A DNA stretch of 64,000 nucleotides from Heterostelium album PN500 (GCF_000004825.1 NW_008805078.1:1-64000), one strand, 5' to 3'; numbered from the stretch's first letter, positions 49,392-61,191 are shown. Program-made: numbers and translations. Notes: generated by a model from the sequence alone, not told the origin.

Positions 49392-50371
49392 ATTATCAAG
49401 AAGAATTATTTTATTAAAATCAATCCACCATGAAAACAAACAACAACAACAACAACAACAACAAATGTATCAGTAGTCAAGTAGTCAAGAAAGTTTAAAA
49501 ATCCAGAAAACTCGTCGCCCGTTCGTCGTTCTCTGTCATTCATCCGGTTAGAGTAATAATAACAACCATGTCAACAACCAAACATACCCATACCCTCACA
49601 AAAATACAAATAGTAATACAAACAGAGTTTCAATATGTTGTCAACAAGAATATTCGTAGTCACAGCCAAAGTAACACAGTCACCACACGGCTCAACCATA
49701 ACCAAACAATGATTTATCCACCATATATGAATCAAATGATCACCAAAACCACCCCACCACTATCAACACACACACTCAATGTACAAATATCTATAAACTA
49801 TTTATATTATTTATATTATTTCAATCACCCACACACACACAGTCCACTTCTTCGATAAAATAAAATATCTTTTACCCGATTTTCATCAATTTTACAAAAT
49901 AAAAAAAAAACAAATTTTCAATTTTTTAAATAAAATAATTTATTCGTTAAAAAAAAAAAACAAAGAGTCCTTTTTTTAAAAAACACTCCGTATTGAGAGA
50001 AAAAAAAATCTCCTTGAATTTTGTTGTTTAAAAAAAAACATTCTATCACATATTTAAAATTTAATAAAAGTTGGAATTTCAAGATAGATATATATTTATT
50101 GTTAGTCTAGTTTTTATTGATCGTCTGTGTGTTTTCATTATTATTTTTAAGTTTTGTTTTTTTCGTTTTACTCAAATCAAATCAAATACAAATCAACCAA
50201 TCAAATCAGTTTTTTTTTTATTATTATTATAAAAATATAACAATAAATCATTATTATTATTATTACTTTGAAAAGATTAGGATTAGTTAGTTAGTTAGAA
50301 TTATCTTTATATACATATACACAAGTACATACCACACATAGTTTATAAAATAATAATTATTTTATTTAAAC
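49392..50371. other. Intergenic region, 980 bp
   Basis: The first part (to about 49860) is the 3' flank of the ARID gene. It is C-rich, with CAA repeats at 49440-49463 and CACCCACACACACAC near 49827-49840. A 96-codon open frame at 49568-49858 is Thr/His/Asn low-complexity and rejected. The second part is AT-rich leader of the phosphodiesterase gene with poly-A and poly-T runs and ATT repeats near 50250. No RNA gene was seen. Confidence 0.5.
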
Positions 50372-53182
50372 ATGTTTAAAAGAAAATCAACTAGGTTTTC
50401 ACCTCAGGGTACGTATGTTGCGCTGCCCAGAGGTGGATACATCGTGCAGAGTAAGATTGGAAACATACAGTTTGGAGTACCGCCAGAGACCATCAAGGAT
50501 TCGATGGCGATGAAGATCGACGTGCCAACGATCTACGTGTTCCCAGAGGATCTGTGGGATCGTCGAACCGGTATCAATGCGGCCGAAGCAGAGTTTCCAG
50601 CGTATTTCAATTTCTTCATACTGAAGCGAAAGGTCGTTTTCGTTTGCACCAAAGAGCAGGAATCGCGAATCAGAATCGTCTTCCAAGAGACGCTACTCGG
50701 CCCGGCCGACTTTAACAACAACCAGGACCAACAACTGAATCACGATTTCCTCCAGGAGTTCCACTCGTCCTACCCGAAGGAGCAGATTCCCAACCTCGAG
50801 AAGGAGTGTAAGTATCTTCGCACGTTCCAATCGGTCGATGAACTCTTCAATTTCGTGTTGTTCGACGACAACGGAGTCGCCAAGCTTACCGATGGTGTGG
50901 AGATTCATTTTCTACGCGAGGAATCGGCATTCAAGGTGATTGAAAAGGCAGATCAGGTGGCTACCACCGCCACAGCAGAATCGACAGCAGTCGACATCAA
51001 CGGACAACAAATACTCAGCAGCACTGAGAAGCAGCAGCAGCAGCCAGAGGAGTCTAGCGAACATCTATTGTCATATTTACCATCAAAGATTAGTTTTCCA
51101 GATGTTGCCAACACCATCGCTGCCACCAACGATGTATTCGATCCACCTACGTTCGGTATCACAATCATTGGCTCATCACATGGTTTCGATCCAAAAAAGT
51201 CGACCACCGGTTTCGTTCTCTGGGTAAACAAAAGAGGAAGTAAGTTGCTGCTAGCAGATAACATCTATCTAGAAATATTAAGATTTTGATTATATAATAG
51301 ATATTAATAATATTCATATAAACTATCTATCTGCTATCTATCTATCTAAACTATAGTTATGGTAGATCCACCATTGAATTCAAGTAACTTCCTTTTGAAT
51401 CAAGGTGTACCAACAAGAAGAATAGATCATATTGTATTAACACATTGCCATGCCGACCACGACTCTGGAACCTTCCAGAAACTGTTGGAGGAATACCAAA
51501 TCACAGTAGTTACAACACCAACCATTTTAAATTCATTTTTAAGAAAATATAGCGCACTTTCAAATCTAAATCAAGAGTTATTAAGAAGATTATTTATATT
51601 TAGACCAGTTATCATTGGAGAACCAATGACCATTGCTGTAACTATCGATAAGTTAATCAATCACACTTTATCACATTTACTAATAATATTACTCTTTTAT
51701 ATAAACATATTTATAGGGTGCAGAGTTTAACTTTTTCTATACTATACATACTATACCAACTATATCATTTGAAGTCTTTTTCGGAGGAAAAAGCATGTAT
51801 GTATACAACTATCAGTCATCATTTTAAACGATCATAAAGTTTATAGTTATTGATTTCATTTTATCAAATTATATATAGATATTATTCAGGTGATACTTGT
51901 TTCGATCCAAGTAGAATCAAAGAGATGAATTGTCAAAACATTATGAATACACAGAGAATGAATTTCTTTTTAAAACCATGGAATCATACAGTTGTTTTAC
52001 ATGAGGCGGGTGTACCGCCTATTCACACACCGGTTTCAGTGCTGGCTTCACTTTCACCAGAGATAAAGAATCGTCTGTACTTGGTTCACATCTCAGAGCA
52101 CTCTCTGCCTACGTCGAGCGGACTCAAAATTGCAAGAGAGGGTGTCAATCATACACTGCGTTTGGATGTCGAGAAGCAGACGCACTCAGAGGCAGTCGAT
52201 ATTCTCAAGTTGATGGAGAGTGTCGACATATTCCGATCGATACCACTCTCACAGGTCGCAGAGATACTGAGAACGGCGAACCGCAAGACATATCCGCAGG
52301 GCAGTGTCATCATTGCGCAGCACACTGAACCCGATGCTTTCTTTGTGGTGGCATCGGGCATTGTCAAGGTCAGTGTTGCCGACCTCGAAAAGAATCTGAT
52401 TGCCGGCGATTATTTCGGTGAGATGTCACTGATAATGGGTGGACTGCGTTCCGCCAAAGTCTCGGCGGTCACCGACGTCGAGGTACTGGTCTTTAGCAAA
52501 GAGGACTTCTTGTCGATCACCAGAAACAGCACAGAGTCTATCAATTTCGTAACGAGACTGTGGGAGATGAGAAACGAAAAGTCTTGGGAAACCATCAATT
52601 TAAATAGCGTATTGAACAGATGTACCAATTCACAAAAAACTGCATTACAAACGATATTGCATAGAGAACAAGTAAGTGTACAATTGTCAACTATAGTTTG
52701 GTAATAGTCAATTACTTATTAATGTTTATCTATTCTATCGAAAAACGTGTAGCTCACAGAGAATACGATTTTATGGAAAAAAGGAGATGTTGCTTCGTTT
52801 GGATGTTTGGTAGCAGAGGGTTCCTTTGAGTTTTGTGAACAAGATTTAGAGAGATTCACCAAAGGTTCATTCTTGGGCGATATAAACGCAATGTCTGAAG
52901 AACCTCCATTAACACACAAAACAACTGTTATTGCTAAAGAAAATGTAATATCTTTTTACTTTTAAATCTTAACAAATCAAATCATATTAATAGTCGTCTT
53001 TCTTTTTCATTTATTATAATTATCTATAGAGTGTAATTTATAAAGTATATTCAAGTGATTTAATCAAATTTTTCCAGCACAACCCAGGTTTACAACTATC
53101 CTTTTTGGATACGATGTTTGTTGATGCTTTTAGAGATCAACCTTTAGTTTTCAATTCAATAAACGAAAGACTAATCTATTAA
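50372..53182 (+). CDS. GbpA/GbpB-type phosphodiesterase: metallo-beta-lactamase fold + cyclic-nucleotide-binding domains
   Basis: Six exons: 50372-51239, 51357-51637, 51717-51796, 51879-52671, 52753-52944 and 53030-53182, about 788 residues. The zinc site is split among exons: THCHADHDSG (about 318-327) in exon 2, YSGDTCFDP in exon 4, then VVLHEAG and HISEHS. Such beta-lactamase-fold class II enzymes hydrolyse cAMP/cGMP. cNB1 (about 522-635) has the phosphate-binding cassette YFGEMSLIMGGLRSAKVSA with its Glu and Arg. cNB2 (about 675-770) has FLGDINAMSEEPPLTHKTTV, lacking both. In Dictyostelium, GbpA (cGMP-stimulated) and GbpB (cAMP-stimulated) share this plan: head region, beta-lactamase domain, then cNB domains. 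Which orthologue this is cannot be decided here. The exon 2 donor (GTAACT after GCT) is the choice that keeps phase. Confidence 0.88.
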
Positions 53183-53397
53183 ATATAATGTAAATATATA
53201 AAGGAAAAGTATTTCAAAAAAAAAGAAAAAAAAAGAAGTAGTTATTTTTTTTTGATGTTTTACTATGTACAAAAAAAGGTTTGTTTTGTTTTATTCAATG
53301 ATGTTGTTGATGATGATGGTTACATAATAATGTTACAAAATAAATTATCACTATAAATATTATTATAAGTAAAGTAAAATAAAAGTAAAGTTGATTT

Positions 53398-54695
53398 CTA
53401 ACAAATAGAGCAATACCATCTTCTTGATCTAGGTGGTTCTTCTTCTTCTTCTTCATCGAATTTCTCTTCATCGCTAAAATCAATTGATTCTTCCTTTACA
53501 TTATCCATTTCAAAACTATCATCTAATATATCGCCTGGGAGATTCGAAAGCATAAACCAATTCTCCAATGCATTCTGATCATTAAAGTTTGGATCTTTAA
53601 TTATAATGGGTGTTGGAGGGAATTCGACCGATTCCTGAACTGTAATGATATCATCGATTGAATCAATAATAGAATCGAAATCTGGTCTGTCTTTGGGGTA
53701 GTACGAGCAACATTTCAAAGCTAACTTCCAAAATTCTTCTGGACATTCCTCCGGTCTTATCTTCTCCAATTCTTCCAAGTCGATATCGAAATTATTTTGT
53801 GGTAATCTTTCCTCTAACCTACACTGAGTAATCAGTTCTATTAAAACCATACCATAACTAGTTTGTTTTATTTTAAATAAAAAAATATTAGAATAAAAAT
53901 ATGAACTACATAGTAAATTTTAAAATTTAATTTAAAATATTCTGATAATAAACATACCTATAGAAATCTGCAGAATAATTATAAGGCATACCTAATATCA
54001 CTTCAGGTGACATCCATTCATCTGTACCACAAATTGTATTGGTTAAAGAAGTTGGATTTAAACTCTTTGCAAATCCAAAATCACAAACTATTAGATTATT
54101 AAAAGATTGTTAGATAATTTAAATTTGAAATTTTTGTAAAAGCGGAATACATACTTTTTATTGTCCAATCATCACCAACAAGCAAATTATTTGATTTTAA
54201 ATCTCTATGCATAATATTCTTTGAATGTAAGAATCTCATTCCTTCTGCAATACTACGAGCAATGTGTAATTTAAGTAACCATGGTAATTGTATGGAACTA
54301 TCTCTTAAAATAGATCCTAAATCTCCACCGTGTACTAATTCTGTAACTAAAAATAATAAAGATTCTCTTTCTCCTACACCAATAAATTCAACAATATTCT
54401 TGTGTGTTTTACTAAATAAATCTCTGTTTCCAATTATAATGATAATATTAAAATTATTTTAATTAATACAGGAATTTTATAAAATATTAATTTATACAAA
54501 ATTAACATACTTTAAAATATCTATTTCTCTATTTATAAATACTAGTAAATCAGGATCCAACATATCTTTCCTTATCACTTTTACACAAACTGATCTATCT
54601 AAATACCATCCTTTATAAACTCTAGAAAATGAACCTTTTGAGAATTCCAATTCTTCAACCTGAAGTTTGTTGGGATCCACAGAATAGTTATCCAT
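53398..54695 (-). CDS. TKL-like protein kinase with C-terminal CaaX box
   Basis: Four exons, 54695-54511, 54423-54155, 54087-53958 and 53857-53398, about 347 residues. Kinase landmarks: Gly loop FSKGSFSRVYKG, in which Ser replaces the first and third Gly; catalytic Lys in VCVKVI; hinge LVTELVHGGDLGSIL; catalytic loop IMHRDLKSNN; CDFGFAK; GTDEWMSPEVILG; and the late motif CCSYYPKDRPDF. HRDLKSNN is the TKL/Tyr-kinase-like form common in dictyostelid TKL kinases. All catalytic residues are present, so it should be active. After the kinase comes an acidic tail ending PPRSRRWYCSIC. CSIC at the extreme end fits a CaaX prenylation signal, preceded by basic residues. That suggests membrane anchoring. 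The gene is convergent with the phosphodiesterase gene, 215 bp between stops. Confidence 0.88.
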
Positions 54696-55819
54696 TTTTT
54701 TTATAGTTTTAAAAAATAAAATAATGGAAATAATATAAATTGAATCTTTGTTCTTGTCGGTCTATTAAAAATATTAATTGTTTTGTTTTCAATTATTTAG
54801 ATTAAAAAATATATATTATTTGATTGATATTGATTATTTATTATTAGTCAAAATTTAATAGGTTATTTTGATAGTTGTAATATTAATTATTATTTGTATT
54901 ATTTTATTGTTATTATTTTTATTGTTATTATTAATATAATATATTATAAAATGCGCCGAAATATATAGAGAAAATAAATTATCTGGTTTTTGAAAATGAA
55001 ACTTGACTAAAGAGATTAGACTGTATGTGGTTGTTTTTTGTTAATTAAAAAAATAAAATAAAAAAAAGAACAATATGTTTGTGTAATCAAAAATAATAAT
55101 AAAGTTTATTGTAATTGGAATAATTCTGTTTAATTAACTACAAAAAATAAAATAAATTAAAATAAAAAAAATGATTTTATTACAATTTTAGTGGTAGGTG
55201 TTTTTTTGAGAACACATTCCAAACAACATCACCCCAACAACATCACCCCATTCCTCATAGAAAAAAACAAAAAAACAAAACAATAAAAATAAAACAAAAC
55301 TAATAACTGTACCCTAAATCATTCAAAGTGACTATTGTATTATTATTGTTATTATCAAACAATCTTTTTAATCGAATCGATCTAGAATTCCCCCTTTTTT
55401 CAATTTATTATTATTATTTTATTAATGTTTGTTTGTTTGTTTTTTTATTGTGGTATTAATATAAGCATTAAAGCTATAAATAAATATAATCGAGATTCGA
55501 AAATATCTTTAATAGTTTAAAAGTTACAATAAGGAAGGGAATAAAGTAAAATTTTATAAAATAAAACAAACAACCACCAACTCTTTTAGTCTAAGGTAAT
55601 AAAACAAACAGATCAATCGATCAGTCAATCAATGATAACTTTTGACATTTGATCGCATTTTTTTTTAAAGATAAAGATAGATGTGTGGTGTTTAAGTTAA
55701 GCAGTGAGAGATCTCCTTACACAATGTAAGATCAGATTCGATTTAATAATTGATTATTTTACTTCTAAGCATGTCTTTAAAAGAATTTTTAATTTATTTG
55801 TTAATTAGTTACTGATATG
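54696..55819. other. Intergenic region, 1.1 kb
   Basis: Promoter side of the kinase (-) and 3' flank of the composite pseudogene (-). Strongly A/T with ATT repeats near 54880-54950 and homopolymers. A direct repeat of CAACATCACCCCA occurs at about 55221-55250. No gene or RNA was recognised. Confidence 0.45.
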
Positions 55820-55999
55820 TTAATAGTCATAAATGGATTTAGGTTCTTTGTATTTATATTCTGACAACCAACATTCTTTATTTCTTATGGTTGGATGAGT
55901 CTGAATGATATCATCGATTGGTTTCAGCATCTCATGAATGTTTGTCTGACAACCCTTCAACCAATGGTATCTAATGTGAAATCTTTTGATAACTCTTGG
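55820..55999 (-). pseudogene. Truncated 3' copy of the F-box/LRR-like gene
   Basis: The minus strand from about 55999 to the stop at 55820-55822 reads RVIKRFHIRYHWLK, later IDDIIQTHPTIRNKECWLSE and YKYKEPKSIYDY. The intact neighbour at 56772-58109 ends with LKRFYLRWELWKDF, IEDIIQNHPTIRNKECWLSK and YKWKEYQSIEY. The match begins abruptly near 56000 and upstream sequence is unrelated, so only about the last 60 codons were retained or copied. The stop codon is in the same relative place. It is a host gene fragment, not a functional unit on its own. Confidence 0.8.
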
Positions 56000-56089
56000 A
56001 TATAGATTCTACATCTTCTATATTGTTGGAGTGAAGAGATTGCTCTGTTTCGAAGACATTCTGCTGTTTTGATATTTCGATATCTTTTT

Positions 56090-56505
56090 CTATTTTTGTT
56101 GTTTCTTGAAGGGATTATAAAACGTAGCATCTCGCTTCTCTTGAACCTTACAGCATTGAAAATCAATGTATAATAACATACACTCTCGTACTTTTATGAA
56201 GAATTGTAACTTATTGAAAGAGTCTTGTTCAATTAGAAAAGAGAATAGATCTCCTCGATAGAATTGAAAAGGATCTACTGATTTGTCAGATCTATTCTCA
56301 TACATGAACTCTATGAAATGCAAACTAACATCCCTTAAAATAACATCTAAGATTTCAGCTTTAAACTCGCTTATTCGATGCAAATAAAGTAGTTTGTAGA
56401 TCTCTATGTCATTGCCTCCAATGATATCAAGAGTATATGGATATTCTTGTTTTCCATTTTCCAAAAGAGATCTAATCATTTCTATATTCCCAGAAACAAC
56501 CGCTC
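56090..56505 (-). pseudogene. 5'-truncated ankyrin-type repeat gene fragment
   Basis: An open frame from the ATG at 56479 to a stop at 56090, preceded in frame by RAVVSGNIE back to about 56505. There an in-frame TGA lies just before. AVVSGNIEMIRSLLENGK has the spacing of an ankyrin repeat helix pair (A..GN.E.I..LLENG), and later segments (GGNDIEIYKLLYLH, LRDVSLHFIEFMYENRSD) repeat that logic loosely. Dictyostelids carry large families of such degenerate ankyrin proteins. The N-terminal part is missing, and the gene fragment abuts the F-box/LRR fragment on the same strand. It is possibly still transcribed as a 129-residue ORF; more likely it is a relic. Confidence 0.5.
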
Positions 56506-56771
56506 TAGGAAGAATTCAATTCAGCTTCGATTTTCTCGTTTTCGGTCTATTCTGATAGATAGGTTGTGATAAGTAGTTATAGTAATTAACTAAAATATGT
56601 ATTAACTCTTACTAAGAAATCAATTGTGAATGAATTATAAAACAAGTTTATAGCAATTAATACTTCATTCGAAGAGAATCAATCGTATCTTTAAAGTTCA
56701 ATTTTTGATTATTTATACAAGAAACTTTTATTTTATTTGTTAATTCATTTTATCTACTAAGTTACTGAATA

Positions 56772-58109
56772 TTAATATTCAATGGATTGATATTCTTTCC
56801 ATTTATATTTTGACAACCAACATTCTTTGTTTCTTATGGTTGGATGATTCTGAATGATATCTTCTATTGGTTTCTTTTTACTGTTGAAATCCTTCCAAAG
56901 CTCCCATCTGAGGTAAAATCTTTTGAGAGTTGTGTTATTCTTGAGAGCTTGAAGAAAATCATTGTCGATTTCTTTACTTTCGTCAAAGGGAATCACATAC
57001 TTTAATACTCGGTTTGCTTTAAATCCATGTAAATCTTGCAAATTTTTTTGTGCTTTGAAAAGAGATTTGATTCGTTCGAATGAATCTGAAGACCGTTCCG
57101 AACGTCTTTGAATGACTTTAATGTGTTTTATTGTTGATAGATTACCTAGGGAAGTCGAATATTTATCTACTATGACGGTCAATTTCTTGAGGTTGTCTCT
57201 TTGAATGGTTGGGAAATGGAAAGAAGCCATTTCACAAATGTTAATAGAGAGTTGTTCAATCGATGAGTTCCGCACTAGATACCAGAGACAATCGGAATCT
57301 ATTGAGTAGAACATGTGTGGCAAGTCGAAGCTTCTCAATGTCTTTTGTTTCTCCAAGTATTCGAGAAGTTTCTCTTTGAACTCGGTCACGATCTTTATAT
57401 CACGAACGAAAGTGAAACCCAAGTGTTGAAGTGATTGAAAATTGAGGAGACCGTCAAACAACACCGATGAATATTTACTATCCATTATGAAATAACAATA
57501 GCTGCCATTTATATTGGTATCTACGATGTCGAGAGATGTCAACTTTTGAAATGCTTCTGACACCAGATATTTGGTGAGTGGAACGAATGAACTAAAGTCA
57601 TAATAATCGAAATTTAGTCGGTGTAACACCATCTTTAGTTGTTTCAAGTTGGGTGACAACAACTCAAAATCATTGAAATAGGATGTATCGGTATTTATTT
57701 CCAAACACTCGAGAGAGTGCATTCCATTGCTAACCATCAGTTCGTAATCATTTGGTCCACCAATACAGGAAAAAGATCGAATGTGCGGTAGAATCAATTT
57801 CAGGTCATCAAGTGGCAAAGGATTTCTGCTGCTAAGGTTACCAATTCTTAACTCTGTCAAAGAACTAAACAATGCACATTTGTTTAATGCCTGTGATAAC
57901 AACAAATCTGATGATTGTCTCTGAAAATGATGAGTGAACAACTGGTTTAATTTCTCATGACTACCATTAAAACTAATATTTAGAGAACATATGACACGGT
58001 GGAAGTACCAATTGACCAAACACAATGATCTTGCATAACTCTTATTCTTACTATCAAACCAAAGATATTCTATTATTATTCTATAGATTCTATTTTCAAA
58101 TATTGTCAT
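56772..58109 (-). CDS. F-box-like / leucine-rich-repeat protein, dictyostelid family
   Basis: A single exon for 445 residues. The N-terminus FENRIYRIIIEYLWFDS followed by ARSLCLVNWYFHRVI has the layout of a short degenerate F-box (two helices, then L-x-x-V-x-x-x-W). The remainder shows irregular leucine-rich units: FSSLTELRIGNLSSRNPLPL, MHSLECLEINTDTSYFNDF, PNLKQLKMVLHRL, KLTSLDIVDT, FQSLQHLGFTFV and IEQLSINICEM. The C-terminus has the family block HPTIRNKECWL, also found in the pseudogene fragment nearby. By analogy it may be a substrate receptor of an SCF ubiquitin ligase, but neither Skp1 contact nor substrate can be shown. The gap to the B-box/Kelch gene on the same strand is 289 bp and holds nothing recognisable. 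Confidence 0.7.
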   Translation of the reverse strand: MTIFENRIYRIIIEYLWFDSKNKSYARSLCLVNWYFHRVICSLNISFNGSHEKLNQLFTHHFQRQSSDLLLSQALNKCALFSSLTELRIGNLSSRNPLPLDDLKLILPHIRSFSCIGGPNDYELMVSNGMHSLECLEINTDTSYFNDFELLSPNLKQLKMVLHRLNFDYYDFSSFVPLTKYLVSEAFQKLTSLDIVDTNINGSYCYFIMDSKYSSVLFDGLLNFQSLQHLGFTFVRDIKIVTEFKEKLLEYLEKQKTLRSFDLPHMFYSIDSDCLWYLVRNSSIEQLSINICEMASFHFPTIQRDNLKKLTVIVDKYSTSLGNLSTIKHIKVIQRRSERSSDSFERIKSLFKAQKNLQDLHGFKANRVLKYVIPFDESKEIDNDFLQALKNNTTLKRFYLRWELWKDFNSKKKPIEDIIQNHPTIRNKECWLSKYKWKEYQSIEY

Positions 58110-58398
58110 TATTTGTTTGTTTACTAATTATACAACTAATATCATTTTAATTTCTTTAAAAGAATGGTAGAATAAAAAAAAGTTTGGGTTTCCTTTTTGG
58201 AAAATTTTTGGAATGCATTAGAAAAAAGTATCTGGAGGTCTTTGAATATTCTCATTCAAACCTTGGCGACCAAATGATCAATATTACTAGTTATTTTTAA
58301 AGATGTTGGCAACAAGCATAGAAATATTAAAAAAGAAAAAGTTAAGAGATAAAAGAATTATATGTCTTTTGACATTTTTTTTTTATGAACAGATTTTA

Positions 58399-60660
58399 TT
58401 ATATTAGTACAGCACCACATTCAAATCTTGATGATTTATCGTTGTGATCAATGGTTATCCACTTGTCTCTGTCTACAGAGTAGAGATAGTTTCGATGGTC
58501 TTGTCCACCGAGTAGTATGATTTTATTTGGTTGATGATAGACCATCGAATAGTAATCGGATATTTTGAGAGTTGCCAGTTGTTTCACTTCTCGGTTGATG
58601 ATGGACACCCGGAGGAAGTTATTCTCACCATCTATGAGGTAGATCAAGTTATTGTTGGAATCGAAACACGACGATCTTATACAAGATCTAAAACCAATGT
58701 AATCGATAACGGTTTGAATCTCTTGTGACATCGGGTTGTAGGTGACAACGGATTGCGACCAACTGCGACCGTCGTAGCCCGACACGATATAGAGCAGACC
58801 GCGATGATAGAAAACAAAGGAGAGGTGACCGGACCTACCTAGATCGATGAGTCGTTCGAAGCGTTTAGTGTGGACGTTGAATCGATCGATACGCGACAAT
58901 CGCTGGCCATCGAGGAATCCTCCCACCAAATAGATGAAACCGGTGCCACTCGAGCACGTCGAGATGTTCTCACCACCGGCAACTCCGTTCATCTCTGCCT
59001 GATAGTCGATTCGTCTTGATTTGATCGAGTAACGGTGATACTGTTTGTGGAATCCCAGCCCACCGAATATATAGACGTGATCACCCGCTGTTGTGATAGA
59101 ATTGAAAGTTTTGCTTAGTTTCGACAACTTACAGACAATCTCAATCGATGAATTCGATACATCGATCAATGATACCGAACCATCGTCATATCCAAGTGAA
59201 AATATATATTGTTTTGGTTGTTGTTGTTGTTGTTGTGATAGTGGTGATAGTTGTTGTTGTTGCTGTTGTTCATCATTATCATTTTGTAATAGTAGATCGT
59301 TAAAAGAACTATTAAGATTGTTGTTGGTATCTGATGAATCATCGTTACTGAATACACTGTTTGAACTATTACTAAGATTGACTATTTGAATTATACTGTT
59401 GTTTTTAATTGTGATGTTGTTGGAGGAGTTGGTTACTGAAGGAGTCGTATTGATATCGGACAAGTTATCCAACTCGTTCAAAGGAGTATCATTCTCAACA
59501 AAGTTTAGTAACTCTTTGTATCGATTCTTTAAATATTCCAACTTGGCCGGATCCACCTTTAGATTCTGTATGGAATCATCGATACTTAGGATCTCTTTAT
59601 CTACAACACACTCTGCAATATTATTGTCTTGTTGTTCATCTTCTTGTTGATGTTGATAATGTCCACCATAATAATTATAATACTGTTGAATCAATCTTAG
59701 AATCGAATAGTCATCAACATTATTCTTATTATTCTTGTTGTTATTGTTATTCTTATCTTTCTGTGTATTGTAAAACAATGTTTCATTGTGAAGATGTTGG
59801 AATCTACTCAATGTATTGGTGGAGTAGATCGAATCTATTATCGAATCGAGCTGATACTTATCATTGTTTGACTCTTCACTATCATTACCAACAACTTGAT
59901 TATTATTATCAACATCATTATCATTGTCATTATTATTATTGTTGTTGTTTGATTGATTGTTGTTATCTTTACTTATTGATTTCAATATAATATTGACAAG
60001 TGTATTTAATGATTGTATTTCCTTTAGTTTAGAATCGATAGAGTTACCGACTTGCTCCTTAATCTCGTTGATCGGTCGCAGTAACTTGTGCTCTGTGATT
60101 CTCAGAGTTTCGTGAAGTTCGCTAAACGTTTTGGCAATGGCAGACTCTTTGTCCTTGAGTATCTGATACTGCTCCGATTGAATCTTCATTGTCTTCCAAA
60201 CTTTTAATATTCTACTTAGATATTCATTCTTTTCGAATTCTACATCACTATCAATATCTTTCAATTTTTCTTTTTCTTTCACACTATCTTTATCTATTTC
60301 ATTACTATCATTCTCATAGTCATCATCTTCTTCTTCTTTATCAATAAAAGATTCTTTAATATCATCTATTGTAATGAATTGATGATTACGATGTAGTGTA
60401 GATGAACATTTATAACAAACTAACTTTTGACATTCAACACATAAAACTTCTATCTAAAATATATAATCCATTATAATTTGTTAAAAAAAAAGAACTATTT
60501 TTTTTGTTTTTTGTTTTTTTGTTCTTATTATTATTATTATTATTAATATGTTTGTTTTCTGTATAATTACCTCTCTTTTATGTGAAGGACATATAATATC
60601 ATCTTTATGTATATTATGATATATATCAAATAAAATAGATTGAAATGATAGTTGTTTCAT
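58399..60660 (-). CDS. B-box zinc finger, coiled-coil, Kelch-like protein
   Basis: Two exons, 60660-60571 and 60453-58399, about 714 residues. The first exon, only 30 codons, supplies the first zinc ligands (IICPSHKRE). The second continues with IEVLCVECQKLVCYKCSSTLHRNHQF, shared between 60453 and about 60375, completing a B-box. A coiled coil (about 95-190) follows, then Asn/Asp-rich linkers, then a Kelch-type propeller at the C-terminus: DHVYIFGGLGFHKQYHRY, FIYLVGGFLDGQRL, LLYIVSGYDGRSW, LIYLIDGENN and KIILLGGQDHRNYLYSVD. No RING finger is seen, so it is TRIM-like without an obvious E3 active site. A shorter start at the downstream ATG (60282) would lose the B-box, so I chose 60660. Role unknown; protein-interaction scaffold inferred. 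Confidence 0.85.
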
Positions 60661-61191
60661 TTCATCTAGATCTATCTATTTATTTATTTCTATTTATATT
60701 TATCTATTTCTCTATCTATATATGTCTACAAAAAAAAGAAATTTAAAATTAAAAACTACAAATCACCTCAAACTTTTTATCACACAATTGATTGGTATTA
60801 ATCCCACACAAAAAAATCAACTCCGAAACTATCAAATCTTGATTTAAAATCTCTGATCATTTTTATTTTATAAATAAATATTTTTATTAAACTTTTTTTA
60901 CTTTTAAAAAGAAGAGATAATGTATTAAACATATCAAATAATAAAAAAATAAAGATCAATTAAAAATCATTAGATCATCTGATGATGCTAATACTAAAAA
61001 TCAAGAAAGTCTAATTTCTTAGAATTCAACAATTTAGTAGTGAGGGAGTTTCTTGTTTTTTTTTTATTTATTTTTTTATTTAAGTAAATTAGAATAAAGA
61101 TTCAAAACTATAGTAAAATTAGCATATATATATTTTATTTATTTATATTACTAAGTGTACACTTAGGTGTGTTACTACTGCATATATATAT
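60661..61191. other. Divergent promoter region, 531 bp
   Basis: Shared upstream DNA of the B-box/Kelch gene (-) and the nucleotidyltransferase-like gene (+). AT-rich with a T run at about 61048-61066 and ATCT/TTTA repeats at 60662-60720. A perfect 16-bp palindrome is at 61151-61166. Nothing else was recognised. Confidence 0.5.
61151..61166. promoter_or_regulatory. Perfect 16-bp palindrome at a gene start
   Basis: CTAAGTGT followed by its exact reverse complement, centred at 61158/61159. It sits 25 bp before the ATG at 61192, inside an otherwise TA-repeat leader, so it is likely in the core promoter or 5' UTR. It could be a dimer-binding operator-like site or a short hairpin close to the start codon. 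Confidence 0.4.

Noticed and set aside
49568-49858. 96-codon plus-strand frame after the ARID gene
   Set aside because: Thr/His/Asn-rich low complexity within the likely 3' UTR; no family match.
56147-56156. CCTTACAGCA, resembling the conserved word of Dictyostelium class I small RNAs
   Set aside because: It is only a partial match, lies inside an open frame on the other strand, and lacks the paired ends expected of such RNAs.
58399-60282. Shorter B-box/Kelch gene model starting at the internal ATG
   Set aside because: Upstream sequence continues in frame, splices cleanly to a 30-codon exon and completes a B-box zinc finger.
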